Under the pieces are notes generated by a model. The model saw nothing but the letters and a program-made list of their open reading frames with translations. It was not told the DNA's origin and did no database searches. A program made the translations under genes and the position numbers. 64,000 bases of DNA from Pseudodonghicola xiamenensis DSM 18339 (GTDB taxonomy: Bacteria; Pseudomonadota; Alphaproteobacteria; Rhodobacterales; Rhodobacteraceae), in contig NZ_AUBS01000018.1 of assembly GCF_000429365.1 (NCBI RefSeq), forward strand, positions 1 through 64,000, given 5' to 3'. This document shows, in pieces, positions 51,802-60,467 of the stretch (the first letter of the stretch is position 1; every line of letters starts with the position of its first letter).

Positions 51802-52060
51802 TCGGACCATCGCACCGACGTCACCAGTCCGGCGCCGGTGCGACACGAATGCCAAGCGCAAACGGCCTCTGCTGCTGGGCTATCGCCTTTCCCTCTACCT
51901 CAGGGGCCTCAGCAAGCCTTCCGCGTTACAGGGTTTTTCCAGCATCCCCCGCGCAGCATACTCTTTAGCACGCGGCCAGATGGTGGGAATCTGAAAAGCG
52001 GTCATCAGAATAACGGGGAGTTACGGAGCGCCCCGGTCTCCGGCAGCACCAAGGCATCCT
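51802..52060. other. Intergenic segment between dap and the Tn3 element
   Basis: The 259 bases contain no recognisable gene. There is a short perfect palindrome CCGGCGCCGG close to the dap stop. Some sequence (51880-51960) looks as if it may have been coding, but I recognise no family. No copy of the right flank of the transposon is seen here. Confidence 0.5.
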
Positions 52061-52105
52061 GGCCCCATCGGAAGGTTTCTTCGTAGAACCACGCTAAGGA
52101 AGAAC
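52061..52105 (+). repeat. Left terminal inverted repeat of the Tn3 element
   Basis: It is an exact reverse complement of 55796-55840. It starts GGCCCCATCGG, and the 38-bp core ends ACGCTAAG at 52098; seven further bases also match. It lies 16 bases beyond the tnpA stop. Confidence 0.95.
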
Positions 52106-52120
52106 TTTCAGCGAACACAA

Positions 52121-55072
52121 TCAGGTTCCCCAGTCTCTGGCTGGCCTGATGTTCAGTGGTCGCGCAATTTTGCGGTCTGCGGCTCCAGAATGCCAATCGA
52201 AGTCGCCGGATAGAATGACGTGCTCCCACCCGAGGGGCGATGTGTGAGGAAGCAGCTTGACGTCGTAGATCTGGGTGGTCTGCGCGAGGTGGCTGGCGGC
52301 CTTGTCCATGTAGATCGTATTCCAGAACGTGATGGCGGCGATGACGAGGTTGAGCGCCATGGCCCGCTTCTGTTGGGCGGCATCAGAGCGATCATGAATG
52401 CGCCCTTGTGAGTGGGCAAAGACGGCCCGAGCCAGCGAGTGTCGCGCTTCACCCTTGTTGAGGCCTGCGTGGCATTCCATGCGCAGGTCGGCGTTTTCGA
52501 TCCAGTCGAGCATGAAGAGCGTGCGCTCGATCCGGCCGATTTCACCCAAGGCAAGGTAGAGCCGGTTTTGCTGGCGGTACGCTCCAAGCTTGCGCAGGAT
52601 TTCAGACGGTTTGAGAGACTTGTCGCGGATGCTGGCGGCGAGACGCATGATGTCACCCCAATGCTGCCGGATCACTTCTTCGTTGATGGGCTTCCCGATG
52701 AGGGATGACAGGGTGGGCCACGCCTTCGCGCTTCCGAAGCATGCCAGCCGCCGGTCGGGAAAGTCGCGCAAGCGCGGGGCGAATGTCATCCCCAAGAGAT
52801 GGAACAGGGCGAAGACGTGGTCCGATACGCCACCGGTATCTGTGTAATGCACAAGAGGGTCGAAGCTGGCCGGATTGCTCAGGAGGCCATCAAGCACGAA
52901 GGGGGCTTCGCCTGCGGTCGCCCCGATGACACTGGAATGGAACGATCCGTACTGACCCGACAAGAAGGAGTAGATCTTCAGGCCGGGATCGGGTCCGTAT
53001 TTGGCGTTGATGAGCCCACTGCCACGATTGGCAGCGAAGAACTGCCCATCCGATGAGCTGTGCTCCACCGCGCCCCAGTGCTGCGCAAAGGGCAGGCCAT
53101 GATGGGCGTCGACGATACGGCCCAAGGCATCCGCGAATGTCTCCGGCCGAAGGTACCATGTCTGCGCCCAGGTCAGCTGCGCATGGCTGACGCGCGATGA
53201 GGCATGCGCCATCCGCTCGAGACCAAGATTGGTGGCCCCGGCCAGGATCGTGGCCAGAACGGCGGCGGGTTCATCGTGCTGCTTGCCAGACCGCAGGTCG
53301 GTGAAGGCATCAAGGAACCCGGTCTGCGCATTCACCTCCCAGAGCAACTCCGTGATGCGGATGCGCGGCATCACGGCATCGATCGCCCGTTCCAAACGCA
53401 TCGCTGCGGGCGGTGTGACCGCGTCATGCGGCGTAATCTTCAACCGCCCGTGTTCAATGCGGACACCAGGGAGCGCATTGCGCTTCAGGGCGCGGTCAAC
53501 TTGCTCAAGGCGTTTCGCCAGCGTAGCCCGCCGGTCAGACAACCATGCGTCTGGATCGGTTTCGAATCCCGCGTCCCGCATGATGATTTCGGCTTTGTCC
53601 CGGGGCTTCAGGTAGCTGTCGAACCGGCGATAATCACGACTGCCGTCAACCCAGACATCCCCGGCGCGCAGGCGCTCTCGCAAGGTTGACACAACCGCAG
53701 TCTCGTACACGCGCCGTTGTGGCTGACCATCCTGAATGATCAGCGATGGCCAATGCTTGGCCGCGAACGGCATGGGAGGATCGTCGGGCAACTTGCGTTT
53801 GCCTGTGCGGTTTTGGTCGCGCAGCAAGGCAATTGCCTCCTTGAGGTCATCCCCCGCATCGGTGGCATTGAACTCGAACGCTTCAAGGAAGGCCGGGGCA
53901 AACTTGCGCATATAGACATAGCGCTCAGCCGCCAGAGCGAGCGGATCACTGGTTGCCAGCTCTCCAAAGCCAGCGATTTCGTCACGCTTGCCCAAGAGCG
54001 TTTCCCACCCGACATCCGCATCCAACGCAGCAAAGGGATCTTGCCCCAAATCTTGTGCGCGGGCCATGGCATCAATGGACGCGCCGAAGAGCTGCATCAG
54101 CTTGCCAACCTTGGTCTTGCCCATACGCCAGACCTCCTCCTGGCGATTGCGGGATCTTGAGAAGAGCTGGCCGGTCAGTCGCTCGAACATGGCGATCGTC
54201 GCATCGGTGAGCGTGATGGATAAATCCGCCATCTGCGCCGCGACCGTAGCGATCCGCCGCCGTTCACCAAAATCGTTCAGCAAGCTCACAGGCGCCACAG
54301 CGCCCTCGCGCGCGAACTTGAGCAGCCGGTCAGGGTGGAGGCCGTGCCCAAGGTTTGGCGGCATGTTCAGCGATCGCAGATATTTCAGGCGATCCAGAAG
54401 CGCGGTCATGCTGGCCGGGCTGGCGGAATGCGGATAGCCACGCAGCCACGTGAGCCGCGTTTGCCCAACAGATGGATCGTTGACCAAGAGCGCCTGCAAC
54501 TGGACACGTTGACCCGGAGAGAGAGCATCAAACAGCGCTGCGGCAGCCTCGCGCCGGGCGCGTGCCCGCCCTTTCAGGGCAAGACGCTCAAGCGTGTCCA
54601 CGCTCGGTAACACCAGATGCTGCTTGCGCAGCTCCGCAACCAGCGTCTCAACAATCTTCACGCCGTGATCCGTCGCGAAGGCCGCCATCGTGGCGATATC
54701 CTCCGCTTGCTGCACATGTTCAGGTCCGAAAGGGGAAAGCCCCAAGTGGCGCATCGCGAGGGCATGATGTTCGTGCCGCGTATTCCGCCTGATGGCATAA
54801 TCGTCGAGAGTACAGGCCTCCACCTGAAGCTGTTCAGCAAGCCAAGCGATCAGTTCCGCTGGCGGCATGATGCCGTCGCTCCACCCGAAGCCCGGGTAGC
54901 GCAGCAGACAAATATGCACCGCGACACCAAGGAGGTTTTCGGCGCGACGTCGGGTACGGATCAGGTCAATGTCGTCCCGGCTCAGCAGATAATGGCGGAT
55001 CAAAGCATCAGGATCCGTCAGCACCTCGAAGAGGTCTGCATGCGCGCGGGAAGAAAGTAGTCGGCGGGCCAT
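52121..55072 (-). CDS. tnpA: Tn3-family transposase
   Basis: The 983-residue product is full length for Tn3 TnpA. The N-terminal part (to about 150) is a DUF4158-type DNA-binding region with RTRRRAENLLGVAVHICLLR. The catalytic C-terminal half has SSSDGQFFAAN (first Asp near 673), HYTDTGGVSDHVFALFHLLG (second Asp near 745) and GLNKGEARHSLARAVF (Glu near 875), the DDE set. It nicks the 38-bp ends for replicative transposition. It is divergent from tnpR, across a 140-base region. No frameshift or stop is visible, so it is probably active. Confidence 0.95.
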   Translation of the reverse strand: MARRLLSSRAHADLFEVLTDPDALIRHYLLSRDDIDLIRTRRRAENLLGVAVHICLLRYPGFGWSDGIMPPAELIAWLAEQLQVEACTLDDYAIRRNTRHEHHALAMRHLGLSPFGPEHVQQAEDIATMAAFATDHGVKIVETLVAELRKQHLVLPSVDTLERLALKGRARARREAAAALFDALSPGQRVQLQALLVNDPSVGQTRLTWLRGYPHSASPASMTALLDRLKYLRSLNMPPNLGHGLHPDRLLKFAREGAVAPVSLLNDFGERRRIATVAAQMADLSITLTDATIAMFERLTGQLFSRSRNRQEEVWRMGKTKVGKLMQLFGASIDAMARAQDLGQDPFAALDADVGWETLLGKRDEIAGFGELATSDPLALAAERYVYMRKFAPAFLEAFEFNATDAGDDLKEAIALLRDQNRTGKRKLPDDPPMPFAAKHWPSLIIQDGQPQRRVYETAVVSTLRERLRAGDVWVDGSRDYRRFDSYLKPRDKAEIIMRDAGFETDPDAWLSDRRATLAKRLEQVDRALKRNALPGVRIEHGRLKITPHDAVTPPAAMRLERAIDAVMPRIRITELLWEVNAQTGFLDAFTDLRSGKQHDEPAAVLATILAGATNLGLERMAHASSRVSHAQLTWAQTWYLRPETFADALGRIVDAHHGLPFAQHWGAVEHSSSDGQFFAANRGSGLINAKYGPDPGLKIYSFLSGQYGSFHSSVIGATAGEAPFVLDGLLSNPASFDPLVHYTDTGGVSDHVFALFHLLGMTFAPRLRDFPDRRLACFGSAKAWPTLSSLIGKPINEEVIRQHWGDIMRLAASIRDKSLKPSEILRKLGAYRQQNRLYLALGEIGRIERTLFMLDWIENADLRMECHAGLNKGEARHSLARAVFAHSQGRIHDRSDAAQQKRAMALNLVIAAITFWNTIYMDKAASHLAQTTQIYDVKLLPHTSPLGWEHVILSGDFDWHSGAADRKIARPLNIRPARDWGT

Positions 55073-55212
55073 AAAGTGTCCTCAAAACGTAGTTGCAAGT
55101 TTGAAGACCTCGAATATTATAGAGACCAATAAAAAGACAGATTTGCTGCGCCAATTCAGGATCACAGCGATCACGTGAAGTCAGGCTACAAAACGGTCGT
55201 TTTGGAGACACC
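55073..55212. promoter_or_regulatory. res-like intergenic region between tnpA and tnpR
   Basis: The 140 bases between divergent tnpA and tnpR are AT-rich and hold short dyads, including CAAAACGGTCGTTTTGG close to the tnpR start. By position this is the resolution site and the joint promoter region; individual resolvase sites I-III are not resolved by eye. Confidence 0.6.
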
Positions 55213-55779
55213 ATGCCACGCACCGGCGACATCCTCGGATACGCAAGGGTCTCAACCGCCGACCAAGACCTGTCCGGCCAAAAAGACCGACTGCTGCAAC
55301 ACGGTGCCATTCGCGTGTTCGAAGACGTGATCTCCGGCAAGACGTTCAACCGGCCCGGTCTGGCGGCCTTGCTTGATCAGGCCAGGCCCAACGATACTCT
55401 CGCTGTCATCCGCCTAGATCGCTTGGGCCGCTCGCTCAAAGAGCTTCTGGAATCCGTCGATGACCTCAAGGCCAGAGAGATCAATCTGATCAGCCTTGAG
55501 GAGCGGATCGACACGACATCCGCCGCTGGCGAACTCGTATTCCACGTCTTCGGGGCCATTGCGCATTTCGAGCGCCGCCTGATCTCAGAGCGCACCAAAG
55601 ACGGCCTGATCAACGCTCGAAAGCATGGCCGCACCCCGGGGCGGCCGCCATTGCAGCCCGAGACAATCTCAGCCCTTCAAGATCTCGTCAGCGCCGGAAA
55701 ATCCGTCGCCCAGGCCGCAAAACACCTCGGCATAGGCAGATCAACAGCTTACAAGGTGATCAGAAACACCACACCATAA
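55213..55779 (+). CDS. tnpR: Serine resolvase of the Tn3 element
   Basis: The 188-residue serine recombinase has the nucleophile Ser14 in LGYARVSTADQDLSGQ, the arginine motif VIRLDRLGRSLKEL near 65-80, AIAHFERRLISERT in the long E-helix, and a C-terminal helix-turn-helix (SVAQAAKHLGIGRSTAYKV). It resolves cointegrates formed by TnpA at res. Complete and undamaged. Confidence 0.95.
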   Translation: MPRTGDILGYARVSTADQDLSGQKDRLLQHGAIRVFEDVISGKTFNRPGLAALLDQARPNDTLAVIRLDRLGRSLKELLESVDDLKAREINLISLEERIDTTSAAGELVFHVFGAIAHFERRLISERTKDGLINARKHGRTPGRPPLQPETISALQDLVSAGKSVAQAAKHLGIGRSTAYKVIRNTTP

Positions 55780-55795
55780 GCCATGTTTATGCTTC

Positions 55796-55840
55796 GTTCT
55801 TCCTTAGCGTGGTTCTACGAAGAAACCTTCCGATGGGGCC
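55796..55840 (-). repeat. Right terminal inverted repeat of the Tn3 element
   Basis: Identical in reverse complement to 52061-52105 over all 45 bases. It starts 16 bases after the tnpR stop and ends at GGGGCC 55840. Confidence 0.95.
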
Positions 55841-55859
55841 CAGTAAGTCGTGAAGAGGG

Positions 55860-55896
55860 GGAACGGACGGCATTTCCCGGGGGCGCCGTCCGTTCC
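55860..55896 (-). terminator. Hairpin terminator of the polyamine-type ABC operon
   Basis: GGAACGGACGGC (55860-55871) pairs perfectly with GCCGTCCGTTCC (55885-55896) around a 13-base GC-rich loop, 8 bases past the binding-protein stop. The tract after it on the minus strand is C/T-rich rather than pure T. Confidence 0.75.
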
Positions 55897-55904
55897 AAAG
55901 CGGA

Positions 55905-57125
55905 TCAGGCGTTCAGGAACTCGTCCCAGCGCATGATCAGGTGATCGTATTCATCCGGCCATTGGTGCCAGTAGGCGACATTGGCAGCGCGCTCTTCCAG
56001 CGATCCACCATCACGCAAATCGCCCGGGTTGATGCCGCGTTCGGCAGCGCCTTTCCACGGCTGGCCTTCGTACCAGAAGGCATATTTATCCGGGTCCATC
56101 ACGTCCTTGATGTTGGTCGAGGGGGAATAATAACCCTGCTCGGTCACCGTGATCCCCGGTTCGCCGGACAGCCAGAAGTTGGCATAGGCAATCACCGCCT
56201 CGCGGTTCGGCGTGCCCTTGAGCATCGACGGCCCGATGGCCCAGCCGCGATAGCCCTCTTTCGGGGTGGCGTATTTCGCCGGTTTGCCCTGCGCCTTCAC
56301 CGCCATGACGGCCGGTTGCCAGGCGTCACAGACCACCATTTCGCCCGAGGCCATCAGGTTCACCAATTCGCCGAAATCGCCCCAGAGCGCGCGGAACTGG
56401 CCGGCCTTCTTCTTCGCGATCAGGAATTTGGCCGCTTCGTCGATTTCCGCCGCAGTCGGGTTGCCGGGGTTCTTGGCTTCAAGCAGTCCCAGAGAATTCA
56501 TCGCCAGGATGGCCTGACCGATGGCGATCAGCGGATCGACGTTCAGGCCGGATTTGCCCTGCCACTTCTCATCGAAGATGGCGGTCCAGGTATTGGCTTC
56601 TTCGGCGCTCAGCACCTCGGGATTGTAGCCAATCGAGTCGTAATTGTAGACCGCCGGCACCATGAAAAGCTCGGTCTGCGCCTCATCGGCCCAGATCTGG
56701 CCGGAGATTTGCGCCCGCGCGTCCCATTTCGGGTTGGTCTTGGTGAAGGTGTCGCGGATCGAGGACCAGTTCGACAGGGCGGAGGCAGGGATGGTTTCGA
56801 CATTGTCGGTCGCGATCAACGCCGGCAGCCGCTCGGCGATAATTTCCCAGCAATCGTAATCCGACGATCCCGACAGGATCTTGGTTTGCGCATCCGGATA
56901 GGTCGACGGCGTGCCAGAGACGGCCCCAACCCCGCTCTCGGCCTTGAACATCTCGAGAATACGATCCTGGACCGTGGTCGACAGGCCGGTGGTGCGCAGT
57001 TCCTCGGCGGAGAGATTGGCGGCATAGGCCATGCGCGACCACGGATGCAGGCCAGCACCGAACGCGGCAACCCCTGCCGCGGCGCCATACCTCAGGAACG
57101 AGCGGCGGTTGGTTTTCAAGGTCAT
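55905..57125 (-). CDS. ABC transporter substrate-binding protein, PotD/spermidine-putrescine type, Tat signal
   Basis: The 406-residue product starts with a twin-arginine signal (NRRSFLRYGAAAGVAAFGAG, RR at 7-8; cleavage near AYAA 35). The mature protein is an SBP family 1/8 type with YNYDSIGYNPEVLSAEE, NLMASGEMVVCDAWQPAVMA and GYRGWAIGPSMLKGTPN, as in PotD-like binders of polyamines and related solutes. ATG 57125 is chosen because the signal starts there and GGAAAG precedes it. It is the last gene of an operon running 61486 to 55905, which is unusual in having two SDR genes before it. Confidence 0.88.
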   Translation of the reverse strand: MTLKTNRRSFLRYGAAAGVAAFGAGLHPWSRMAYAANLSAEELRTTGLSTTVQDRILEMFKAESGVGAVSGTPSTYPDAQTKILSGSSDYDCWEIIAERLPALIATDNVETIPASALSNWSSIRDTFTKTNPKWDARAQISGQIWADEAQTELFMVPAVYNYDSIGYNPEVLSAEEANTWTAIFDEKWQGKSGLNVDPLIAIGQAILAMNSLGLLEAKNPGNPTAAEIDEAAKFLIAKKKAGQFRALWGDFGELVNLMASGEMVVCDAWQPAVMAVKAQGKPAKYATPKEGYRGWAIGPSMLKGTPNREAVIAYANFWLSGEPGITVTEQGYYSPSTNIKDVMDPDKYAFWYEGQPWKGAAERGINPGDLRDGGSLEERAANVAYWHQWPDEYDHLIMRWDEFLNA

Positions 57126-57202
57126 GATGTCTTCTTTCCCTGTTGATGACGTGGTGACATTGAGTGGAATGCGGGGGCGTTGATCGCCCCTCATTGGCGA
57201 CC

Positions 57203-57964
57203 TCAATAGCGGCCGGGGGTCAGCCCCCCGTCCACGGTGATGACCTGACCGGTGAGGTAGGAGGCATCGGAGGAGGCGAGAAACTTGATGACATTGGCGA
57301 TCTCGGCAGGCTCGCCCAGTCGCTGCATCGGGATGTAGGGAGAGGCGATATCGGCGGCGTCCGGTCCCAGGCTGTGCCCCGGATTGAGCAGCTGCGCGGT
57401 ACGGATATAGCCGGGAGCGACACCGTTCACCCGGATACCCCGGGCAGCATATTCAACAGCCAGCCCGCGGATCATGCCGATGACCCCCGCCTTCGCGGTG
57501 GAATAATGGACATGTTCGTCCCAGCCGTAATTCGTGCCCATGATGGAGGACAGGCAAATGATCGACGCGCCTTCCTTCATCGCCGGCAGCGCCGGACGGA
57601 TCACCCGCATCATGCCGTAGAGATCGACGTCGAGGGTTTCATGCCACTTCTCGTCGGTCATCTCGGACATCGGCACACGCAGCGCGATCCCCGCATTGGC
57701 GACGATCACATTGAGCCCGCCGAACCGCCGGTTCAGCTCTGCGATCAGCGTATCCGCCGCTTCGGTCGAGCGCACGTTCAACGGCTGAAACTCGGCGCTG
57801 CCACCGGCGGCCGCGATCTCGGCAACAACGGCCTGGCCTTCGGTTTCGAGCACATCGGTGACAATCACGTGGTCGCCACCGGCCGCAAAGGCCAACGCGG
57901 CGGCGCGCCCAATGCCGATGCCCGCACCGGTGACAAGAATGATTCTCTTATCCATTTGATTCAT
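57203..57964 (-). CDS. Short-chain dehydrogenase/reductase (SDR)
   Basis: The 253-residue classical SDR has the NAD(P) motif LVTGAGIGIGRAAALAF, NVIVANAGIA, catalytic Ser in ICLSSIMGTNYG, the YSTAKAG Tyr-x-x-x-Lys pair, and a C-terminal TGQVITVDGG. The Asp in VIVTDVLE after strand 2 suggests NAD preference. The start could be GTG 57982, ATG 57964 or ATG 57955; 57964 is a compromise. It should oxidise a hydroxyl group of the transported solute or reduce a ketone. It follows another SDR in the same operon. Confidence 0.87.
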   Translation of the reverse strand: MNQMDKRIILVTGAGIGIGRAAALAFAAGGDHVIVTDVLETEGQAVVAEIAAAGGSAEFQPLNVRSTEAADTLIAELNRRFGGLNVIVANAGIALRVPMSEMTDEKWHETLDVDLYGMMRVIRPALPAMKEGASIICLSSIMGTNYGWDEHVHYSTAKAGVIGMIRGLAVEYAARGIRVNGVAPGYIRTAQLLNPGHSLGPDAADIASPYIPMQRLGEPAEIANVIKFLASSDASYLTGQVITVDGGLTPGRY

Positions 57965-57978
57965 TTCCGTTTCTAGGA

Positions 57979-58710
57979 TCACAGCATGACGTCGCCAGAG
58001 TTCGGTCCGAGCGTTTGCCCGACGAACAGCGCCGCATCCGGAGAGACGAGGAAGGCAACCACCCCGCCCACCTCGGCCGGGCTACCGAAGCGGCCCAGCG
58101 GCAACTCCGCCCGTTTGGCGGCCTGCCAGCTCTCGGACAGGGCCTCGACCAGCGGCGTGTTGATCGGCCCCGGCGCCACGGCGTTGACCCGCACGCCCCG
58201 GCCAGAAACTTCCCGCGCCAGCGATTTGGTCATGCCGATGATCGCGGCCTTGGCGCCGGCATAGTGAACCAGTTCCACCCCGCCGATCTGACCCAGTTGC
58301 GATGCGACATTGACGATATAGCCCTCGCCCCGGCCGAGCATCGCCGGCAGACAGGCGCGGGTGCACAGGAAATTGCCCCGCACATGCACCGCAAACATGC
58401 GATCGAACTGCTCGGGGGTGATCTGTTCGAACGGCGCCTGATGGCCGAACCCCGCGTTGTTGACCAGGATGTCGGGCGCACCCAGATCGCCGGCGATGGC
58501 CGCGACCATTGCGTTGACCTGGCCCTCATCGCTGACGTCGGCGGCATAGGCGCGGGCCAGACCGCCCGCCTTGCCGATCGCGTCGACGGTGGCCTGCGCC
58601 GCAGCGAGCGACAGATCATTGACCGCAACGATATGACCATCAGCGGCGAGCCGTTCGGCAATGGCGGCTCCGATACCGGAGCCGGCGCCGGTTACAAGAG
58701 CGATCATCAC
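57979..58710 (-). CDS. Short-chain dehydrogenase/reductase (SDR)
   Basis: The 243-residue classical SDR has LVTGAGSGIGAAIAERLA at 5-22, ILVNNAGFGHQAP, catalytic Ser in VNVASQLGQIGG, HYAGAKAAIIGMTKSLARE as the Tyr-x-x-x-Lys helix, and GQTLGPNSGDVM at the C-terminus (an N-S-G variant of the usual VDGG). It overlaps the permease stop by 4 bases and the next SDR's upstream codons. Two tandem ATG codons (58710, 58707) can start it. Confidence 0.88.
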   Translation of the reverse strand: MMIALVTGAGSGIGAAIAERLAADGHIVAVNDLSLAAAQATVDAIGKAGGLARAYAADVSDEGQVNAMVAAIAGDLGAPDILVNNAGFGHQAPFEQITPEQFDRMFAVHVRGNFLCTRACLPAMLGRGEGYIVNVASQLGQIGGVELVHYAGAKAAIIGMTKSLAREVSGRGVRVNAVAPGPINTPLVEALSESWQAAKRAELPLGRFGSPAEVGGVVAFLVSPDAALFVGQTLGPNSGDVML

Positions 58711-59549
58711 GCCTCCTCCTGACCCTGGAACCGGGTGGCCCTGGCGGTGAACCGCTTCATCAGCAGGCCGTAGATCACCAGCAGCGTGAAACTGAACAGC
58801 GTTGTGAGCACCCCGAAGGCAAAGATGTTGGGATAGATTTCCACCGAAAAGGTGCCGTAGATCGCCAGCGGCAGCGTCAGTTCCCTGCCGGCGGTGAACA
58901 AGGTCCGGGCGAATTCGTCATAGCTGAGCGTGAAGGAGAACAGCATGGCCGACAGCACGCCCGGAAAGATGATCGGAAAGGTCACCCGGCGGAACGTCTG
59001 GGCCGGGCTGACCCCCAGCGACAACGAAGCCTCTTCGACAGTGCGATCGAACCGGTTGAAGATGGCCAGCATCACCAGGAAGGCGAAGGGATAGGTATAG
59101 ACCACGTGCAGCACGAAAGAGGTGCTCCACCAGGCCCGCCCGATCCCCAGCGTGTTGGACAGCAGCGCCATCCCGAGACCGACCAGAACACCCGGCACCA
59201 TCATCCCGAGGATGATCAGGTAGAACGCCGGCCCGGAGCCCTTGAACTTGGTGCGGAAGGCCTCGGCGCTCATCACCCCGAGCACGGTGGACACGACCGT
59301 GGTCATGAAGGCCAGCACGATCGAGCGCAACAGGCTGTCGCCGACGGGCAGTTGCGACACCCGCGAGGTATCGGCCAGCCCCAGCAGATGCTGATACCAG
59401 TAGATCGACCAATCGCGGATCGGGAATTGCGGCCCGCCGTCCGGGCTCTGGAACGAGAGGATCGCCAGGACGATCATCGGTCCATAGAGGAACAGCAGGA
59501 AAAGGACGGTATAAAGGGCAAGTGTGGGGCGAAGGATGCGGGATTGCAT
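58707..59549 (-). CDS. ABC transporter permease, PotC type
   Basis: The 280-residue membrane protein has the first helix LALYTVLFLLFLYGPMIVLA, RSIVLAFMTTVVSTVLGVMS, and the EAA-type loop EEASLSLGVSPAQTFRRVTF near 175. This is the PotC half of a polyamine-type permease pair. The SDR gene downstream overlaps its stop. Confidence 0.92.
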   Translation of the reverse strand: MQSRILRPTLALYTVLFLLFLYGPMIVLAILSFQSPDGGPQFPIRDWSIYWYQHLLGLADTSRVSQLPVGDSLLRSIVLAFMTTVVSTVLGVMSAEAFRTKFKGSGPAFYLIILGMMVPGVLVGLGMALLSNTLGIGRAWWSTSFVLHVVYTYPFAFLVMLAIFNRFDRTVEEASLSLGVSPAQTFRRVTFPIIFPGVLSAMLFSFTLSYDEFARTLFTAGRELTLPLAIYGTFSVEIYPNIFAFGVLTTLFSFTLLVIYGLLMKRFTARATRFQGQEEA

Positions 59550-59552
59550 GGC

Positions 59553-60467
59553 TCACATTTCCTTTCGCAGGTCGACGATGCGCAGCGCGAGCGCGATCAC
59601 CGCAGTGATGATGAGGGTGAGCACCACACCGGCGACGGCGGCAAAGGCCCATTTCAACGAACCGACCTGGCTGACGATGATATTGCCCAGCAGGTTGACC
59701 TTGCGGCCCGACAGCGAGGCGGCGGTGGCGAATTCGCCCAGCACCATGACCGAGACGAAAATGCCCCCAACCATCACCCCCGGCAGCGACAGCGGCAGGA
59801 TGATGCGGCGAAAGATGGTGCCGAAGGACGCACCCAGATCGCGCGCGGCCTCGATCACGGATGCGTCGATCCGGCCCAGCATGAAGGTGATCGGCCCGAC
59901 CATGAACACGCAATAGATCTGCGTCATGCCGACCAGCACCGAGAATTCCGAGAACAACAGGAAGGTCAGCGGCTCGTGAATGATGCCGAGGTTCATCAAG
60001 ATCGTGTTGATCGCCCCTTCGGTCCCCAGCATCGGACGCCAGGCGATCACCCGGATCAGGAACGAGGTCCAGAACGGGATCACGCAGGCAACGAGCAACG
60101 CCGTCTGCAGCGTCTTGTTGCGCACGAAAAGGCCGATGAACAGCGCCACCGGATAGCCGACGACAAGGGTTGCCAGCAGGACGATCGCCCAGATCCGCAA
60201 GGTGGTCCAGATCGCACCCAGGTAGGTCGGCGAGCTCATGAACCGTTCCCAGCTTGCCGTGGTCAGGGTGGAGTTCACCGAAAACGTCGTTTGTGTCCAG
60301 AACGACACATAGACCACCATGCACATCGGCAGGACCATGAAGAAGAACATCCACAAGAGCCCCGGCGTCAGCAGCGCCAGCGCCCGACGGCGGTCCCTTG
60401 TCTCGCGCAATTCCGATGGCGACTGCGCGGCAGGACGCGGGGTGTCTGTCAAAACAGAGGTCATCAA
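59553..60467 (-). CDS. ABC transporter permease, PotB type
   Basis: The 304-residue protein has a 30-residue cytoplasmic leader, helix LALLTPGLLWMFFFMVLPMC, a periplasmic domain, and the coupling loop EAARDLGASFGTIFRRIILP near 215. It is the PotB partner. It overlaps the ATPase stop by 4 bases and ends 3 bases before the PotC-type start. Confidence 0.92.
   Translation of the reverse strand: MMTSVLTDTPRPAAQSPSELRETRDRRRALALLTPGLLWMFFFMVLPMCMVVYVSFWTQTTFSVNSTLTTASWERFMSSPTYLGAIWTTLRIWAIVLLATLVVGYPVALFIGLFVRNKTLQTALLVACVIPFWTSFLIRVIAWRPMLGTEGAINTILMNLGIIHEPLTFLLFSEFSVLVGMTQIYCVFMVGPITFMLGRIDASVIEAARDLGASFGTIFRRIILPLSLPGVMVGGIFVSVMVLGEFATAASLSGRKVNLLGNIIVSQVGSLKWAFAAVAGVVLTLIITAVIALALRIVDLRKEM

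Larger units (their letters stand above)
52061..55840. mobile_element. Tn3-family transposon, complete, without passenger genes
   Basis: The 3780-bp unit is bounded by identical 45-bp inverted repeats and contains only divergent tnpA and tnpR with a res-like region between. The first 38 bp of each end run from GGCCCCATCGG to ACGCTAAG, the classical Tn3 length and terminal consensus. The five bases outside the ends differ (ATCCT on the left, CAGTA on the right), so no target duplication is present. It sits between two operons that converge on it. Confidence 0.93.

Noticed and set aside
52056..55845. Five-base target duplication around the Tn3 element
   Set aside because: ATCCT and CAGTA differ; no shift of the ends gives a match.
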